From contig LLEY01000048.1 of NCBI GenBank assembly GCA_001414485.1, positions 348,134-412,133 on the forward strand: a DNA stretch of 64,000 bases, written 5' to 3'. Source of the DNA: Calycina herbarum. Its lineage: Eukaryota; Ascomycota; Leotiomycetes; Helotiales; Pezizellaceae. The notes beneath the pieces were generated by a model. The model was not told the origin of the DNA, ran no database searches, and saw only the letters and a list, made by a program, of their open reading frames with translations. Within the stretch, counting starts at the first letter, position 1; every line of letters starts with the position of its first letter. A program made the position numbers and the translations under genes. Positions 45,292 through 56,622 of the stretch are shown here, piece by piece.

Positions 45292-46919
45292 TTTGTCTTG
45301 ATATTAGATCTCGTAGAGACAAGCAAGGCTGAGAACAATTAATTATGGCGGAGTGGTGTGATTGCCATCCCTGAAGTCTACCGCTGTCAACAAAGCATTA
45401 GACAAACAGTTGCAAACCCGACGCGTAAAAAATGTACATTCGAGAGAAAGATCTCGAAATCAAATCCAATTGGAAGAAGATTGAAGTCTTGGATGGAGGA
45501 GAGGAAACATACGATAGAAAATGAAATGAACTGGCCCGCTGTCAGCACAGGGCTGATGACTGTGCAGGTAAGGTTCCCGCGAGGATCCTGAAATGTGAAA
45601 GATAGCGACAGTATACACGCAAATAATCCAAGCAAATACTGAAAAGACAGATGAATGACCCCTTTCCTTCGAGCTAAATTTCAGAATCCAAAATCTAAAA
45701 ACAGAAACAAGATCAAAAAGAATTTCACACGGGGATAACCGACTCCTACCCACTCCCATTTAAACAACCGTGCTGTTTATGCAGCGTGTCTTACCCCACT
45801 AAACACAACCTTCTACCCAACAAGCACTCATCGCGAGAACGAATATCTCCAGATCTTCAAGTCCGGACTGAAATTACAAGGGCTTTTCCGCACGCAACAA
45901 AAAAACCCCTATCACTCGGTCCTGAAATCCTCCCAAGCTCAAGCTCGGTACCTCGGTTCGGGTTATCATACGAGAATAGCAGCGTCTGATTGGCCATAAT
46001 CCTAGATTGATGAACTTCACCGGGATTCACCCAAAAGCCAAGAAGCTTGACGGTGAATGAAAAACGCTAAACTCTAATATAACATGAGCTGTTGATCTTC
46101 ATATGAAATCGACTTGATTTGAATTGAATCAAGAAAGTACGGAGTATGTATTTGCCTTTCTTTGCCTTTGCCTATCTATGGGTTTGTTGTGACGAGAGAG
46201 AGTGAAGCTTGAGTATAAAGTCTAGTCGCGTATCCGTTAGGAAAAAAATGGCATCGATAGATGGATGATATTACTGCAACCCACCGTAATTCCCATCTCA
46301 AGTAAATCGTTCTCTGACTTTGGAGATTTTCCAATATGTAAATGAAGTCAAAGTGACGCGCTTTATTTTCGTTGGCAGTACCTACCTCTCGTAAACGAAT
46401 TATTTATTATGAACACGACGCGTTACAAACCCCATAAGTACAAGGGTTATTTACAGCTGCTGACTTGAATATCAGGAAACTGTCTTCTGAAAAAGAGTGA
46501 GCAATGGGACAGAAGGGAAAGTGGTAAGTATAGAGAAAACAGCACAAAATATTAATCAACAAAGTCATCTTTTAACACAAAAAGCTTCAATTCAGGTATT
46601 CCACTCGCTTGATCCCATCCCAAACTTCCCTCCATCATACAACCGTTAAAGCGTCAATCGCCAAAGTATATGCACCGCATCATGGTGCCCCGTTGTAAAC
46701 TGACTTACCAAACCAAGGAGAGAAAGAGAAGAGAAGACCCTTCAAGACAGAGCAGCATCCGATATGAGACAAATGAACATACCCTCCGTTCCCCTAAGCC
46801 CCCTTCTGAGGACATGAGTTACTAGCCAGAAGCGCAAGAAAAAAGTTATGTCCTAAAATGACCCTGACCAGAAAGTAAAGTGTAAGAAAAAACGAAGATG
46901 CGCTCAAAAATCCCATTGT
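45292..46919. other. Intergenic, nothing recognised
   Basis: This 1.6-kb gap between the ArAE start and the HMG-box gene stop includes the ArAE promoter and the HMG gene's 3' UTR. Short frames on both strands have no family features, and I see no RNA gene or repeat. Confidence 0.35.
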
Positions 46920-47957
46920 CTACTCGCCCTTGGCCTTCTTCTTCCTGGAACTCTTTGGTTGGCTCTTTGGGGTCTCAGCTTGCTCCTCTGCCGCCTCTGT
47001 GCTCTTCTTGGTTGGTCGCTTGCGCTTCTTGTCTGGGCTGGGCTTCTCGACTTCTGGTGCGGCTACTTTGGCAGGGACAATAGAGCTTGGGGGAACTATG
47101 GTCTCGGAAGCTGGAACTGGTGTCTCCTTGGCTCCCTTGCCTTTGCGGGTAGGTTTTGCCTTGGGGGTTTTGGGTAAAGCAGCAGGTGGTGGAGGGGTTG
47201 GCTCTCGTTCTGGCTCTCCCTCGGCATCCTCATCATGAAGAGCTGTGGCACTAGCTTCGCCAGCAAGTTGGGCGTCGGCCGTGATCTCTCCAACATTGTT
47301 TTCCTCAGCATATGTTGCCGCGTCTTGGTCTGTCATATCCTTGGCCAAAAAGTTGCCTCGTCTATATGAGTGCATACGGGCGTTGTACAAGCGAAGGTTG
47401 TCCTTGTAGGCGTTGGTCCAGAGCTATCTCAGTTAGTAAGGGTCGAGGAAGGGTGGAGAGGGAACACAAACCTGCTTGTCATCGGCATTCATAGTTCCCC
47501 ATCTTCTGGTACCCTCAGCGCTGACAGCTCCCTTTGCGAAATCTGGGCCAAGGTCATCGGAGATGATGGGTCGCGCAGTCTGCATGTAGAGGAAGAATGG
47601 TGTGAGAGGACGCTTGGGGGCGTTGGGATCATGTTGCCTCTTCTTGCGCTCCTTCTTGTCATTCGCGGGGTCACTGCCAGCAGCAGCGCCAGATTTTCCA
47701 GCGGGGCTGATGGCGCGTTGAAGGTCTCCAAGCAAAGCAGGATTGTCACCAAGCTTGCTCAAGCTGGAATCAATCTCTGCGGTGGTAGCATGGTCTCCGA
47801 GGACGGCGTTGGTGTGTTTGATGTAGGCACTCGAGAGAGTTTGGATGGCATCTTGAAGAGTCGCGAGACCGGTGACAACCTTTTCCCAAATTAGTGTCTG
47901 TTGTGTGAGATAATCGCTATCAATGTCAAGCTTCAGACGTTTGCGCGAAGGTGGCAT
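46920..47957 (-). CDS. HMG-box chromatin protein
   Basis: It has two exons, 47957-47472 and 47423-46920, giving 329 residues with a 48-bp intron. The start MPPSRKRLKLDIDSDY is one possible N-terminus; a second first exon is described at 48313-48408. The segment VVTGLATLQDAIQTLSSAYIKHTNAVLG is a helix typical of this Pezizomycotina HMG family. The HMG box follows a basic patch (KKERKKRQHDPNAPKRPLTPF) and continues through ARPIISDDLG to DKQLWTNAYKDNLRLYNARM, interrupted by the intron. The C-terminal half is disordered, with Pro/Lys-rich AT-hook-like patches (KAKPTRKGKGAKE, KKRKRPTKKS, SSRKKKAKGE). It should bind and bend DNA in the nucleus. Specific roles in chromatin or mating control are unknown. 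Confidence 0.9.
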
Positions 47958-48124
47958 GGTATTGTTCCGACGCGCAGAGGAGGTAAACAAGATAGATATA
48001 GCGCGTTTGTGGAGCAGACTTCAACTTTGAAGTCGCAGGCGTAAACAACACCGAGCCTGAATCGCGATGTTGATCGCAGGTGGGATTCAGGGCATGCAAG
48101 GTGATCAGACTCGGTGGTGGTTTA

Positions 48125-48156
48125 GGATGCGATGCGATGCGATGCGGGGGGGGGGG
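48125..48156. repeat. GATGC pentamer run with poly-G
   Basis: Four to five tandem GATGC units are followed by a run of about ten G, within the predicted long intron of the alternative HMG transcript. Confidence 0.85.
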
Positions 48157-48312
48157 AAGAATGTCGAGGGATCGTGGCGGCGGTATGATGCTATGCTGAG
48201 CGCGTCCCAGTAGTGGAAGAATTCAGACAATTCTTTGCGCCGGCGCGTGGATGGTGAGGTCTTTGGGGGGGCACGATGAGGAGGAAAAGCAGGAGAGATG
48301 GGATGCGCTTAC

Positions 48313-48408
48313 TGAGTCTCTGGTGCGAATGTAATCATTGACATCGATGACAATCTGCGTGTTCTTTGGGGCCTCTTCGACCGGGGCTTTGGCTTTGGGC
48401 TTGGTCAT
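48313..48408 (-). CDS. Candidate alternative first exon of HMG-box gene
   Basis: This is a 32-codon exon starting at ATG 48408 (MTKPKAKAPVEEAPKNTQIV) and ending RTRDS at a GTAAGC donor. Splicing to the acceptor at 47880/47881 (branch-like CACTAAT, then GGGAAAAG) joins in phase 0 to VVTGLATLQ inside the main exon. It would replace the MPPSRKR N-terminus. The predicted join RTRDSVVTGLATLQ looks like the natural start of this protein family, so this may be the principal form. Confidence 0.6.
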
Positions 48409-48423
48409 GGTGTTGGGTGTTGA

Positions 48424-48448
48424 TGGGATGGGATGGGATGGGATGGGC
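48424..48448. repeat. GGGAT pentamer microsatellite
   Basis: Four to five tandem GGGAT units lie immediately upstream of the alternative HMG-gene start codon at 48408, on the minus strand. Confidence 0.85.
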
Positions 48449-48695
48449 GAGGTTCGTGGTGTTGTTTGGGCGGTTGATGGATCTTTTCAGTGTGTTGGGG
48501 AGCCTAAAGGTTGAGTGTGGGAGAGGAGGAGGAGAACCTGGAAGCTGAAGGCCGGTGGTTGGCGTCGGGGCACGCTGAATCAGCCGAGAGTTTCAAGCAC
48601 GCTTATTTTTTGCAGAGCCTGCAGGAGCGCTGGAGCACAAGCCAAATTTACGGGCCCTCTCTGTTCCTCTCACCACTAAAGCGCAGCCAACTGGA

Positions 48696-48734
48696 CTGCA
48701 CACACACTGCACACTGCACACTGCACACTGCACA
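48696..48734. repeat. ACACTGC heptamer repeat
   Basis: Four tandem ACACTGC units lie in the region upstream of the HMG-box gene. Confidence 0.85.
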
Positions 48735-49929
48735 AAATCGGACCACACTGGAGGCACTGGGGAAAGCACCGATACGGAGCACTGTTACGTACTGTGATCA
48801 CAGTGCTCGCTCCCCAAAGCACGAATGGGTGCTAGAGGGCACTTTCAGAGCTCCGTCATCGCTCGTGAAGCTCCTTCTTCGGGCGGCTGTTTGCGCGACG
48901 ATTCGGGATCAAGTTGCAGGTTGGTGGCCGTGAGTGTGCCTACAAATCAGGCTCATGTGCCCAAGAGTACGCCCGAGAGTCTAGGCTCTCGGGGTGCTCT
49001 CGGGGTCTTTGGGCAGGCCGGTTTTTTGCACTTCCACAGGGATTTTGCAACCTTTTCGACTGCTGAATTGTTGGCGCTAGAAGGATGGAGCTGCAAGTGA
49101 GTTCACACGCTTTGAAAAGCCCAGCTCTTCTCCCCAAAGATCATGCCATGACAGGGTAATCGGGCGGCTGTAGCGTACAGATTTCGCCTTCTCACGCCCT
49201 TTTCCAGAAAAGCGGCGCTTGCTTTCTGCCCATCTAGGCCCCGATATATGGTCTCATACGCCATATCGTGTCATGATGGCTGCCGAAGAGGACCTCTGTT
49301 GAGGGGATCTTTCCCATTCCCACACGATAGTGCTAGATAAGAGCGAGCTCTCACCCAATTGTTCCTGGATTGTAGGAGGGTGTCGCCGCTTTCTCCCAGG
49401 CTCTCCATATGCCATGGTTTTAGTGATTGTGATGGGTGAAATCGGCATTGCCCAGAGAGAGGCCTCTCATCTGTGTTCTGTCGCACAAGCTGCTCGCAGA
49501 TAGAGGCAGGTAGATACCCCACACCACCTCTCCTCCCCAGCGGATATGTAGGGAAGAGGGCAGGTGTGGCAGCTTTCTGTGCTCTTGTTGGCTGGGTCGC
49601 CAGCTAGCCAGCTAGGTTATCGGTGAGATACTTGTAGATGCCTGGGCATGGCATGCCCCCAGGAGCTTTTCTTCTTCCGTCTTCGGTTTCGGTGTTGGGT
49701 TCCAGTGTGAGTGTGAGTGTGAGTGTGCCACAGTGTACGTCGTCACGCGTGGTTGACGAGTGAGGATGCCTATCCGTGTGTTCCGCTCCGTAAAGTGCCC
49801 TTAGCATTGCGTGTATCATTCAAGTCAGAGCCCCGAAACAACCATAGCGTGGGAGTGGGAGTTGCAGAGGCCATTTGATGCTCTGTCTCGCGCTGGACAG
49901 AACAAGAAAGCGGAAGTACTTCTTCGTTC

Positions 49930-50000
49930 CTGCCTATCTAGCCAGAGTTTTAATTGCCCCAAATATTCCAAATGTTTGGTTTAAATTGTACTTGGAACTT
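49930..50000. repeat. Decayed family-1 MITE fragment
   Basis: It carries the subterminal phrase TTCGTTCCTGCCTATCTAGC and the interior-like TTGCCCCAAATATTCC, but no terminal inverted repeats. The borders are approximate. Confidence 0.45.
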
Positions 50001-50577
50001 GGATTACTCTTCATCCTCGAAAAAGAGGGAAGATGAAGATGATTCCCCTCGTCTTGTCAAACGTTGGATGATTGCCGGGTTTCCGATCAAGGGTACACCA
50101 ACCAACTCACTGAACCACAAGCCAACAGTGAGTGCTTGCTTCTCAAAAGTCCAACAGTGCTTTTTTCTTTCTACCTACCCACTGCTGCCCTACCGTAGAT
50201 GTACCGTAGATGTGTAAACAAGGCTCTTGTTCCTTCCACAATAGTGAATCTTTTAGCATCAACATCAACATCAGCTTCTCTTCCAGCCCAGCTCAGCTGA
50301 ACCTGACACGAATCTGTCGCATACCCCTCCATATCAACCCCGCTATTGCTTTTCTTGCATCATTCTCACTCACTCTGCCCCTCCTCCTCCTCACTTTCCA
50401 GCTCTCACTGGTTCACTGTCCTTGAAACGTCGTCTTGGCAAACCGCAGAGCCTTGGCGCACGACAACTCAAGACCGTCCCATTTCATCCCACCAACACTT
50501 CTCCTGAATCTACTCACAAAGCTCGAGAATAGCTTCAAAATCTCTCACCACAAGAAACAACCCCTACAACCGCAAAG

Positions 50578-53500
50578 ATGCCGTCCTTCAGCGCATCCAC
50601 GGCCATCATCACCATCGCCATCCTCCTCCTCCTTGCCAAACCAGCCCACGCCTTTGGAGCTGGTAACATTGGTTCCACCTCCAAGGTTGAAGGTCAAAAC
50701 TGTACGTGGAAATCTCATCTGCGAGCTTCTATTAGATGCTAATTTAATCAACCCAGGGCGCCATGGAGATATTGAAGATACCCTATTGAAGTTGATGATG
50801 GCAAGAGCCGCTGGCGGCAAGAAGTTCAGCAAGATGATGGTTTCCCGCGTTTACTTTGGAAATTGGCTTAGAGATTATTGTAAGTCATCGTCTTTTTAAC
50901 CATCATCAAGCACATGGGACCTTTGTAATCTAGCCTCGGACTATCGATTTCTGTTGGTACCTGGGCAGCTTTGGGGTAGCTAGAAGCTATCGCGGGGTTA
51001 TTTTACCCCTCGTTTGAATGTCGCTCAAAACCCGCCATTCTCCGATAACAGGAACGGTCTCGTCCACAATACCATTCATACACTATTCTTTATGGGTCCT
51101 TCAAAGCGTAGTGCAATTCATCTCCAAAACAATGCTAATTCTTCTTCTCTGCAGCACAAGCAATCGATGTTGGTACCGTCAAATATGTCAGCGCTGAGGC
51201 TATCAGAATTCTCCTGTGGGTCTTGGGCTTCATGACCTTCGGATTTGGTACAAAGGAATTCGAAGTTACCTCCAGCCGTCTCGGATGTTACCGTCCAGAG
51301 GATCACATCGATAACCCCAAAGATTATGCCGATAACATCGACGCTACCCAATATGATAGAAGACTTCGTGGTCCGGTTGACGAACGGGTTGAGCTGGCCA
51401 TTGATCCAGAGACCGGATTGAAGAACTATATCGCCAATGAGCGCGCTGGTATCATGACCTCTGCCCAACATGTCAGAAAATTGTTCACAGATAGTATTCG
51501 TCTCGGCAGAAGCTACGGTAGAAGCAACAACAAGGATGAATTGTATGAAGCCCTTCGTTTGTTGGGTACCGGACTCCATTGTCTTGAAGGCAAGTACATT
51601 ATATAGATTGGAAACGAAGATTCTGCTAACAATCTCCAGATTGGTCTGCTCACAGCAACTATATTGAACTTGCTCTCATCGAAATGGGCGAGCGCGATGT
51701 CTTTCCTCATGTCGGTAGCAGAACTCAAATTCGTCTTCGAGGTGCCAGAAGTGAGGTTTACCCTGTGGTCACTGTACGTTGTCACTCTCGAGCAAAATGA
51801 TTTTAAATTAAAGTACGGAAATCTAACAATTTTCTATAGGGTACATTTGGTGGTGTTGATTTCCTCCACTCTGTCTGCGGAGAACTTGACGACAAGGCTA
51901 CCCAATCCGAGATTGAGAGTCTCGAAAACACAATGCAAGAAGGAGGAAACTCTGATACTAGCGCTCTCAAGAATCTTTTGAGCTCCATCCCAAGCGGCAT
52001 TTTCGGCGACAAAGACCCTGCTGGCAAGGCCGATGAACTTCAAGATAATGCCACGGCTGCTCAAATGAACCAAGTCCGAGTTTCTCCACGCGAGCCTGAG
52101 GAGTTCACACAACAAATGCAGGAGGTTCAACGCCAGATTTACCCAATTATCGAGTGGCACGACGATATCATGCACTCTATCCAAGAGGCCATCGCAGAAA
52201 TCCCAGTCTTGCCAGAGTTGATTGAACAAGTCGAGGAGCAAATCAGCGTCTTCGTTTTCTCTCTTCTTGCACCATTCATTCTCCCAATCATCAGTCAGAT
52301 CAAGACTGAGTTGAACACTGGTTCTTCTGAGATTATCCAAAGCAGTAAGGATAAGCAACTTATTGTCTTCAATGACCACAACTCTTCTGACCCCACTCAC
52401 TCCATGTTGTCAAAGGATCATTTCTCAAACGTAAGTTTAATCACTTGGAAACCAACAAACATATACTTACTCTCAATAGATTCTTAACGAGGCAGGAGGA
52501 AAGATTGCTTCCCAGGTTCTTACCTGGGTTGTTCCACAATTGATGGCATGCTGGGATGATGATAACATCGATGTCGACCGCACTATCAACCGTATCCTCA
52601 GTGGTGTTTTCCATCACCCAGCTCTCCGCGAGCAAGGTGAAGACGGCGCTATTGATGGAAGACGTCAAATGTTCAATGTTGTTGAGCAGTGGTGGAACGG
52701 TATGGACAGACGCGAGCAAGAAGATTACCGACGCAAGCTTACTCGTGATGGTGTTATGAATGGCGAGGTGCGTGTTTTCCGAGTTCTTTTCTTCCCTTGG
52801 GTTGTTTGAGGAGGGCTGAGACACTGTTTCCTTCTTGGGTAACTTTGTTCCTCCTTTTACAACCCTATTTCTTTATATTCCTCAAACATACTTCTAGAAA
52901 GGGCAATACTGACTCCGAGATAATAGAACCACAAGGAAGGTGTTCATGATTCTGGTCACGGATGCGGAGGGCCTATTAAAATGGCCAAGACTGGTGGTGG
53001 TTCAGGTGGACCTGCCGGTAACATTCTCGGAGGCATCGCATCAGCTGTTTCTGGAGGAAAGCCAAGCGGAGGCGGAGGTCGCAACGATCAATTCGGCAAG
53101 TTTGCTGGAGAAGCAGCTGGTGGCGGAGCTATTGGTGGAATTGTCGGTGCTCTTGCTGGAGGAGTTCTAGGAGATGTTCTAGGTGATGATGGCGAGAAAA
53201 AGACTTATGGATCTTCTGGTTATGATTCTCAAGGAGGTTATCAACAAAAGGTCACCCAGGTTTCACACTCCGGGGGTCAATACGGACAAAATCAGTACGC
53301 GGAAACTCAATATCAAGACGGATCTCGCAAAGAGGAATACTCAAGTTACAATCAATCCGACAACAGTGGTTCAGGATATCAGCAAAGAACTGAAACTCGT
53401 CCAAGCCATCACGGGGGAGGATATGAGCAGAGACAAGAGACTCAAACTTATGGCGAACCTCAACAAAACTATGGTGGAGGACGCAGAGGAAGCAATGAGA

Positions 53501-53823
53501 GACAAGAAGGTTTCGGTGGAGGACGCAGAGGTAGCAATGAAAGACAGGAAGGCTATGGGGGTTCTGGGCGTAGAGAAGAACAACAAGGTTATGGAGGACG
53601 TCAAGAAGGCAGCTATGGTGGAGAGGAGCAACAACAAGGATACGGGGGAGGTCGTCAAGAAGGAGGTTACGGACAAGAACGCCGTAGTTCCCGAGAGCGT
53701 CGTGATGAGGACGAGAACCCAATTGCCGAAGGAATTTCCAACCTTGTCGGTGGATTCTTGGGCAAGAAGGATGACGATGATCGACGTGGAGGGCGTGAGG
53801 GGGGTGGTGGATGGTTCAATTAG
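50578..53823 (+). CDS. het-c: HET-C heterokaryon incompatibility protein
   Basis: It has seven exons: 50578-50701, 50757-50879, 51155-51589, 51640-51773, 51840-52430, 52480-52767 and 52927-53823, giving 863 residues in phase. It begins with a signal peptide (AIITIAILLLLAKPAHAFGAG). The conserved core includes NWRHGDIEDTLLKLMMARAA, FGNWLRDYSQAIDVG, GLHCLEDWSAHSNYIELALI and VTGTFGGVDFLHSVCGE. The last exon encodes the long Gly/Gln/Arg-rich tail typical of HET-C, with a 13-residue repeat (GGGRRGSNERQEG twice). Intron 3 is a GC-AG intron (GCAAGT at 51590), required to form LEDWSAHSN. Intron 2 is long (275 bp). Homologues control vegetative incompatibility in Neurospora; whether this copy does is unknown. 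The allelic specificity region cannot be judged from one sequence. Confidence 0.95.
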
Positions 53824-54147
53824 ATTTCTCACTATACGTTTGTGAGTTTGGTGGGTGAGGGAGTTTGGGTTGTGGGTTGTGAGGTTGGTATGGGATTTGA
53901 ATGAAAGGGCGTGGGGATTACGGTGGGAATATGGGAGATGACTTGATGAGGTGATGATGGTGATGAAATGGCTCGTATAAGGGTAAAATTACGTAGAGTT
54001 CAACGATGAGTTTTATCTATGTGTGTAGCCTTGACTGGCTTTGTGTTGGGGAATGTGCGATGGGTTTGACTCTTTTTTTTTTGTCAGAACTCATGTCTTT
54101 GGCCCCTGTGAGGAAGGGAGGAGGATTCTCTTCTCTTGCGTAAACGA

Positions 54148-54355
54148 TCTTCGCGGTGGGCATTCAAAAGTGGGCAGTTTTACGACCTCTGCCTACCTAG
54201 CCCCCTCGTTGTTCGCACTTTTCTGGGGTAATTCGAGTATATTCATACTAGACACTTGGAGCTACTTAGGACTATTTGACCCGGGGGTTTTAAGTTCGAC
54301 AGTAGTACTGGGGAGTTCAACGTGTTACTGCCGCCTTTTGATATCCACCTGGAGA
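54148..54355. mobile_element. Family-1 MITE, diverged copy
   Basis: The left end CTTCGCGGTGGGCATTCAAA (continuing AGTGGGCAG) and the right end GCCTTTTGATATCCACCTGG are reverse complements with several mismatches, and match the family-1 termini. The inner phrase CTGCCTACCTAGC is also present. No clear target duplication remains. Confidence 0.7.
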
Positions 54356-54702
54356 GGAAATGTCGGGTTTGGTTAGGCGAATGTCATCGGGGGTATGAAT
54401 TTTTATATATTTCAACTGGATAGATTAGCTTTGGTTTCATATATTTTATTGGTTCTGATGAGAGGGTGTTATTTTGGTTTGACGAGAAGATTGGAGGGTG
54501 GGACTTGGGAGGAAGTGGGTTACTTGGTAGGTTTGACGTGATGTTTTTGGGGGTTTTTAGAAAAGTGTGTTTTTTTCTCTCCATGTTTCTGGGGAGGTTG
54601 GGTTCTTAGAGAGAGACTTGGTTGGGATGGGGTGTGGAGAGTAGTGAAAATAGTCTTCCACCGTACCTGTGCACCCTTTTTGGAAGTGAGATGCTTTTCA
54701 CC

Positions 54703-54910
54703 CACGCGATAGACACAACAGGACAGTAAAAGCGGTAGTCAATATCAGGTTTGTACCTGCCATTCTAGTTCTCGTCGTTCTAACTTTCTAGGGCAATTCA
54801 AGATAATTACCCTGACTACTTAGAACAATTCAAAATAACGACCGAGGTGTTTAGAACAATCTAGTTTCATTGCCCCAAACCTTTTCAAGTAATACTACAT
54901 TATACTAGAT
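54703..54910. repeat. Family-1 MITE relic, one end only
   Basis: The left side carries GACAGTAAAAGCGGTAGTCA followed by ATCAGGTTTGTACCTGCC, matching the reverse complement of copy B's right end. Interior phrases TTAGAACAATTCAAAATAAC and TTTAGAACAATCTAG follow. The other terminus is not recognisable. Confidence 0.55.
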
Positions 54911-55384
54911 AGAGTTCCCAAGTTTGTCTAAGCCTTAAGGCGTATAAGTTGTGACGATATAGTCGGTCTCGTTGCTACGCGGGGCTGGAAGAGGTTGAGG
55001 CCCCTACCGGCCGGAACAAGGAACTATGTCTTTGTGTTTTTATGAAAGAATGTGTTGTCCCCAAAGCCCAAAAGAAAGAGGGCCCAGTGTCCCTACTAGG
55101 AACTGGAGAATAGTGAAGTGAATTGAAGATATTCAGTGATAATATCTGAATAGAAGTTGGTGGGGAAAATATACTAGAATACCCTAATAACCTTAAGTCT
55201 TCTTTTAGACAGTCTAGAACAATAGAACTCTTTTCCGAGAGCATCGCTCGTCTTCAAATAATTCTCGGCTGTTGTCCGAGAACTCCTAAAAGTACATTTC
55301 GAAATTGCAGTAATGCAGTTGACCGTGACCTATCCGCTTCCGCGTAGGCTATAAATAGCAAGAGACCTACAATCAAGTTTAAAC

Positions 55385-55425
55385 GTCAGAAAGTTGTCAG
55401 AAATGGTCAGAAAGTGTCAGAAAAG
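55385..55425. repeat. GTCAGAAA short tandem repeat
   Basis: Four copies of GTCAGAAA are spaced by two to three bases, about 150 bp upstream of the bZIP gene start. Confidence 0.75.
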
Positions 55426-55577
55426 GGGACGCTAGTCTTCAACCAGCCAAGCATATGTAAGCGAGAGGCGCATGTCAGTGGTTTAGAGACGACAGACCAT
55501 CGCATCACGAATGAGCACTCAACAATTCTAGACCACCTCAATTGCTGGGCTCTTGCCGAAAGTTGACTGCATTGAAT

Positions 55578-56335
55578 ATGGACGCCAAATGGAAACCGCA
55601 CCTGAAAAGCTCCGAGGATGATTGGTCCAGCATAAAGGATCCCAATGAGAGAAAGCGAATTCAGAACAGGCTCTCGCAGCGGGCAAGACGTGTGTTCTTG
55701 ACCCTATAAGTTCGATAGAAAATCTGCTGAACGTTTATTTTAGGGTCAAAGCTTGTTAACAGGCAGAAAAAGAGCCCGGGTCGTACCTCTTGTCAAGCTG
55801 AAGGCAGTTCTGCGGGTGTTGATTCGACACCTGCAACCGGAGCCGGGGATATGACTGCTCTGTCGACGGGTTAAGTCCCATTAGCAACTCATCCCCAAAT
55901 TTCTTCGGAAATCGCCTCCATGGAGATCCCACCACAGACAATCACTTTATCATAATGCACCCAATGACCACGCAGGCAGCCTTTGCTAGCATAGCTAACA
56001 TGCTTCGACTCGAATGCACAAAGGAAGAAGATGGTTTCAACGTCCACGCAATTACATGCGAGTTACCACATACCCTGGTACCGACTTTACAACAGCTTAT
56101 GATACCCCATCGTGCGTATGTTGATATGATGCCTTGGCCTTCCTTTCGAGATCGGGTTTTGACTTCACTCGCCGTGATCAACCAACCTGAATTCCTACAT
56201 GACTTGTTGTCGGGTGATTTGAAAATATGGGGTAAATTTCCATGGGATCCTACTGGATGGGAAGTTGGCGGGAGACTTGCTAGTAAATGGTGGTTTTTGA
56301 TGGATGACGGTATTATTCAAACAACGAACTTCTAG
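55578..56335 (+). pseudogene. bZIP transcription factor with DUF3425, probably degenerate
   Basis: Exon 1 (55578-55689) starts [15 protein letters not shown] and encodes the basic region [15 protein letters not shown]. It joins across a 54-bp intron to SKLVNRQKKS at 55744. That frame stops at TAA 55872-55874. The DUF3425 part lies in another frame and ends at 56335: HFIIMHPMTTQAAFASIANM, PHRAYVDMMPWPSFRDRV, then WGKFPWDPTGWEV and KWWFLMDDGIIQTTNF. An intron at 55816-55937 would reconcile the frames but gives a very short linker and lacks a good branch site. The ORF ends at a TAG exactly where the family has Trp in its TNxWRxxRGE tail, and the downstream bases still encode IRQREEDEL. I therefore call it a probable pseudogene, or a truncated allele. 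Members are nuclear regulators, often stress or secondary-metabolism related. Confidence 0.65.
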
Positions 56336-56622
56336 ATACGTCAGAGGGAGGAGGATGAATTGGTGTTACCTCCATTGCAACAAGCGGCCTGGTGATGTGG
56401 TTCAGAAATTACGAAGTCTAAAAGTGGGTTTCTGACCTCCGCTCTACTGCAATCTGACCTGACTGGCCTAGGATACCCCAGTTGAGGCTTGGGCTACTTT
56501 CATCAAATTCTTCTGCCTCTTGCCTATAAAACATTGCTTGTCCGCTTTATTCTGAGCATCCTAAAAATTGTAGCAACGATTACAATTTTCTACTTTCCCT
56601 ATTATTTCCCTTATTTTCAATC

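Larger units (their letters stand above)
48409..50577. other. Long divergent intergenic region
   Basis: These 2.2 kb separate the HMG-box gene (minus) from het-c (plus). They contain the pentamer and heptamer repeats listed here, a GTGTGA run at about 49707-49728, and a decayed family-1 MITE piece at about 49930-50000. No gene is supported. Confidence 0.4.
53824..55577. other. Intergenic with MITE relics
   Basis: It holds two family-1 MITE relics (54148-54355 and about 54703-54910) and a short GTCAGAAA repeat at 55385-55425. No gene is supported. Confidence 0.4.

Noticed and set aside
48511..49137. ORFs in the HMG/het-c intergenic region
   Set aside because: They cross the ACACTGC repeat, have odd composition, and show no motif or exon signals.
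53252..53845. Long ORFs in alternative frames over the Gly-rich tail of het-c
   Set aside because: They are frame shadows of the repetitive tail. The frame continuous with the conserved HET-C exons is clearly the real one.
55816..55937. Possible 122-bp intron that rescues the bZIP frame
   Set aside because: It is kept only as an alternative. It has GT and AG ends but no convincing branch site, and it would leave an unusually short linker before DUF3425.
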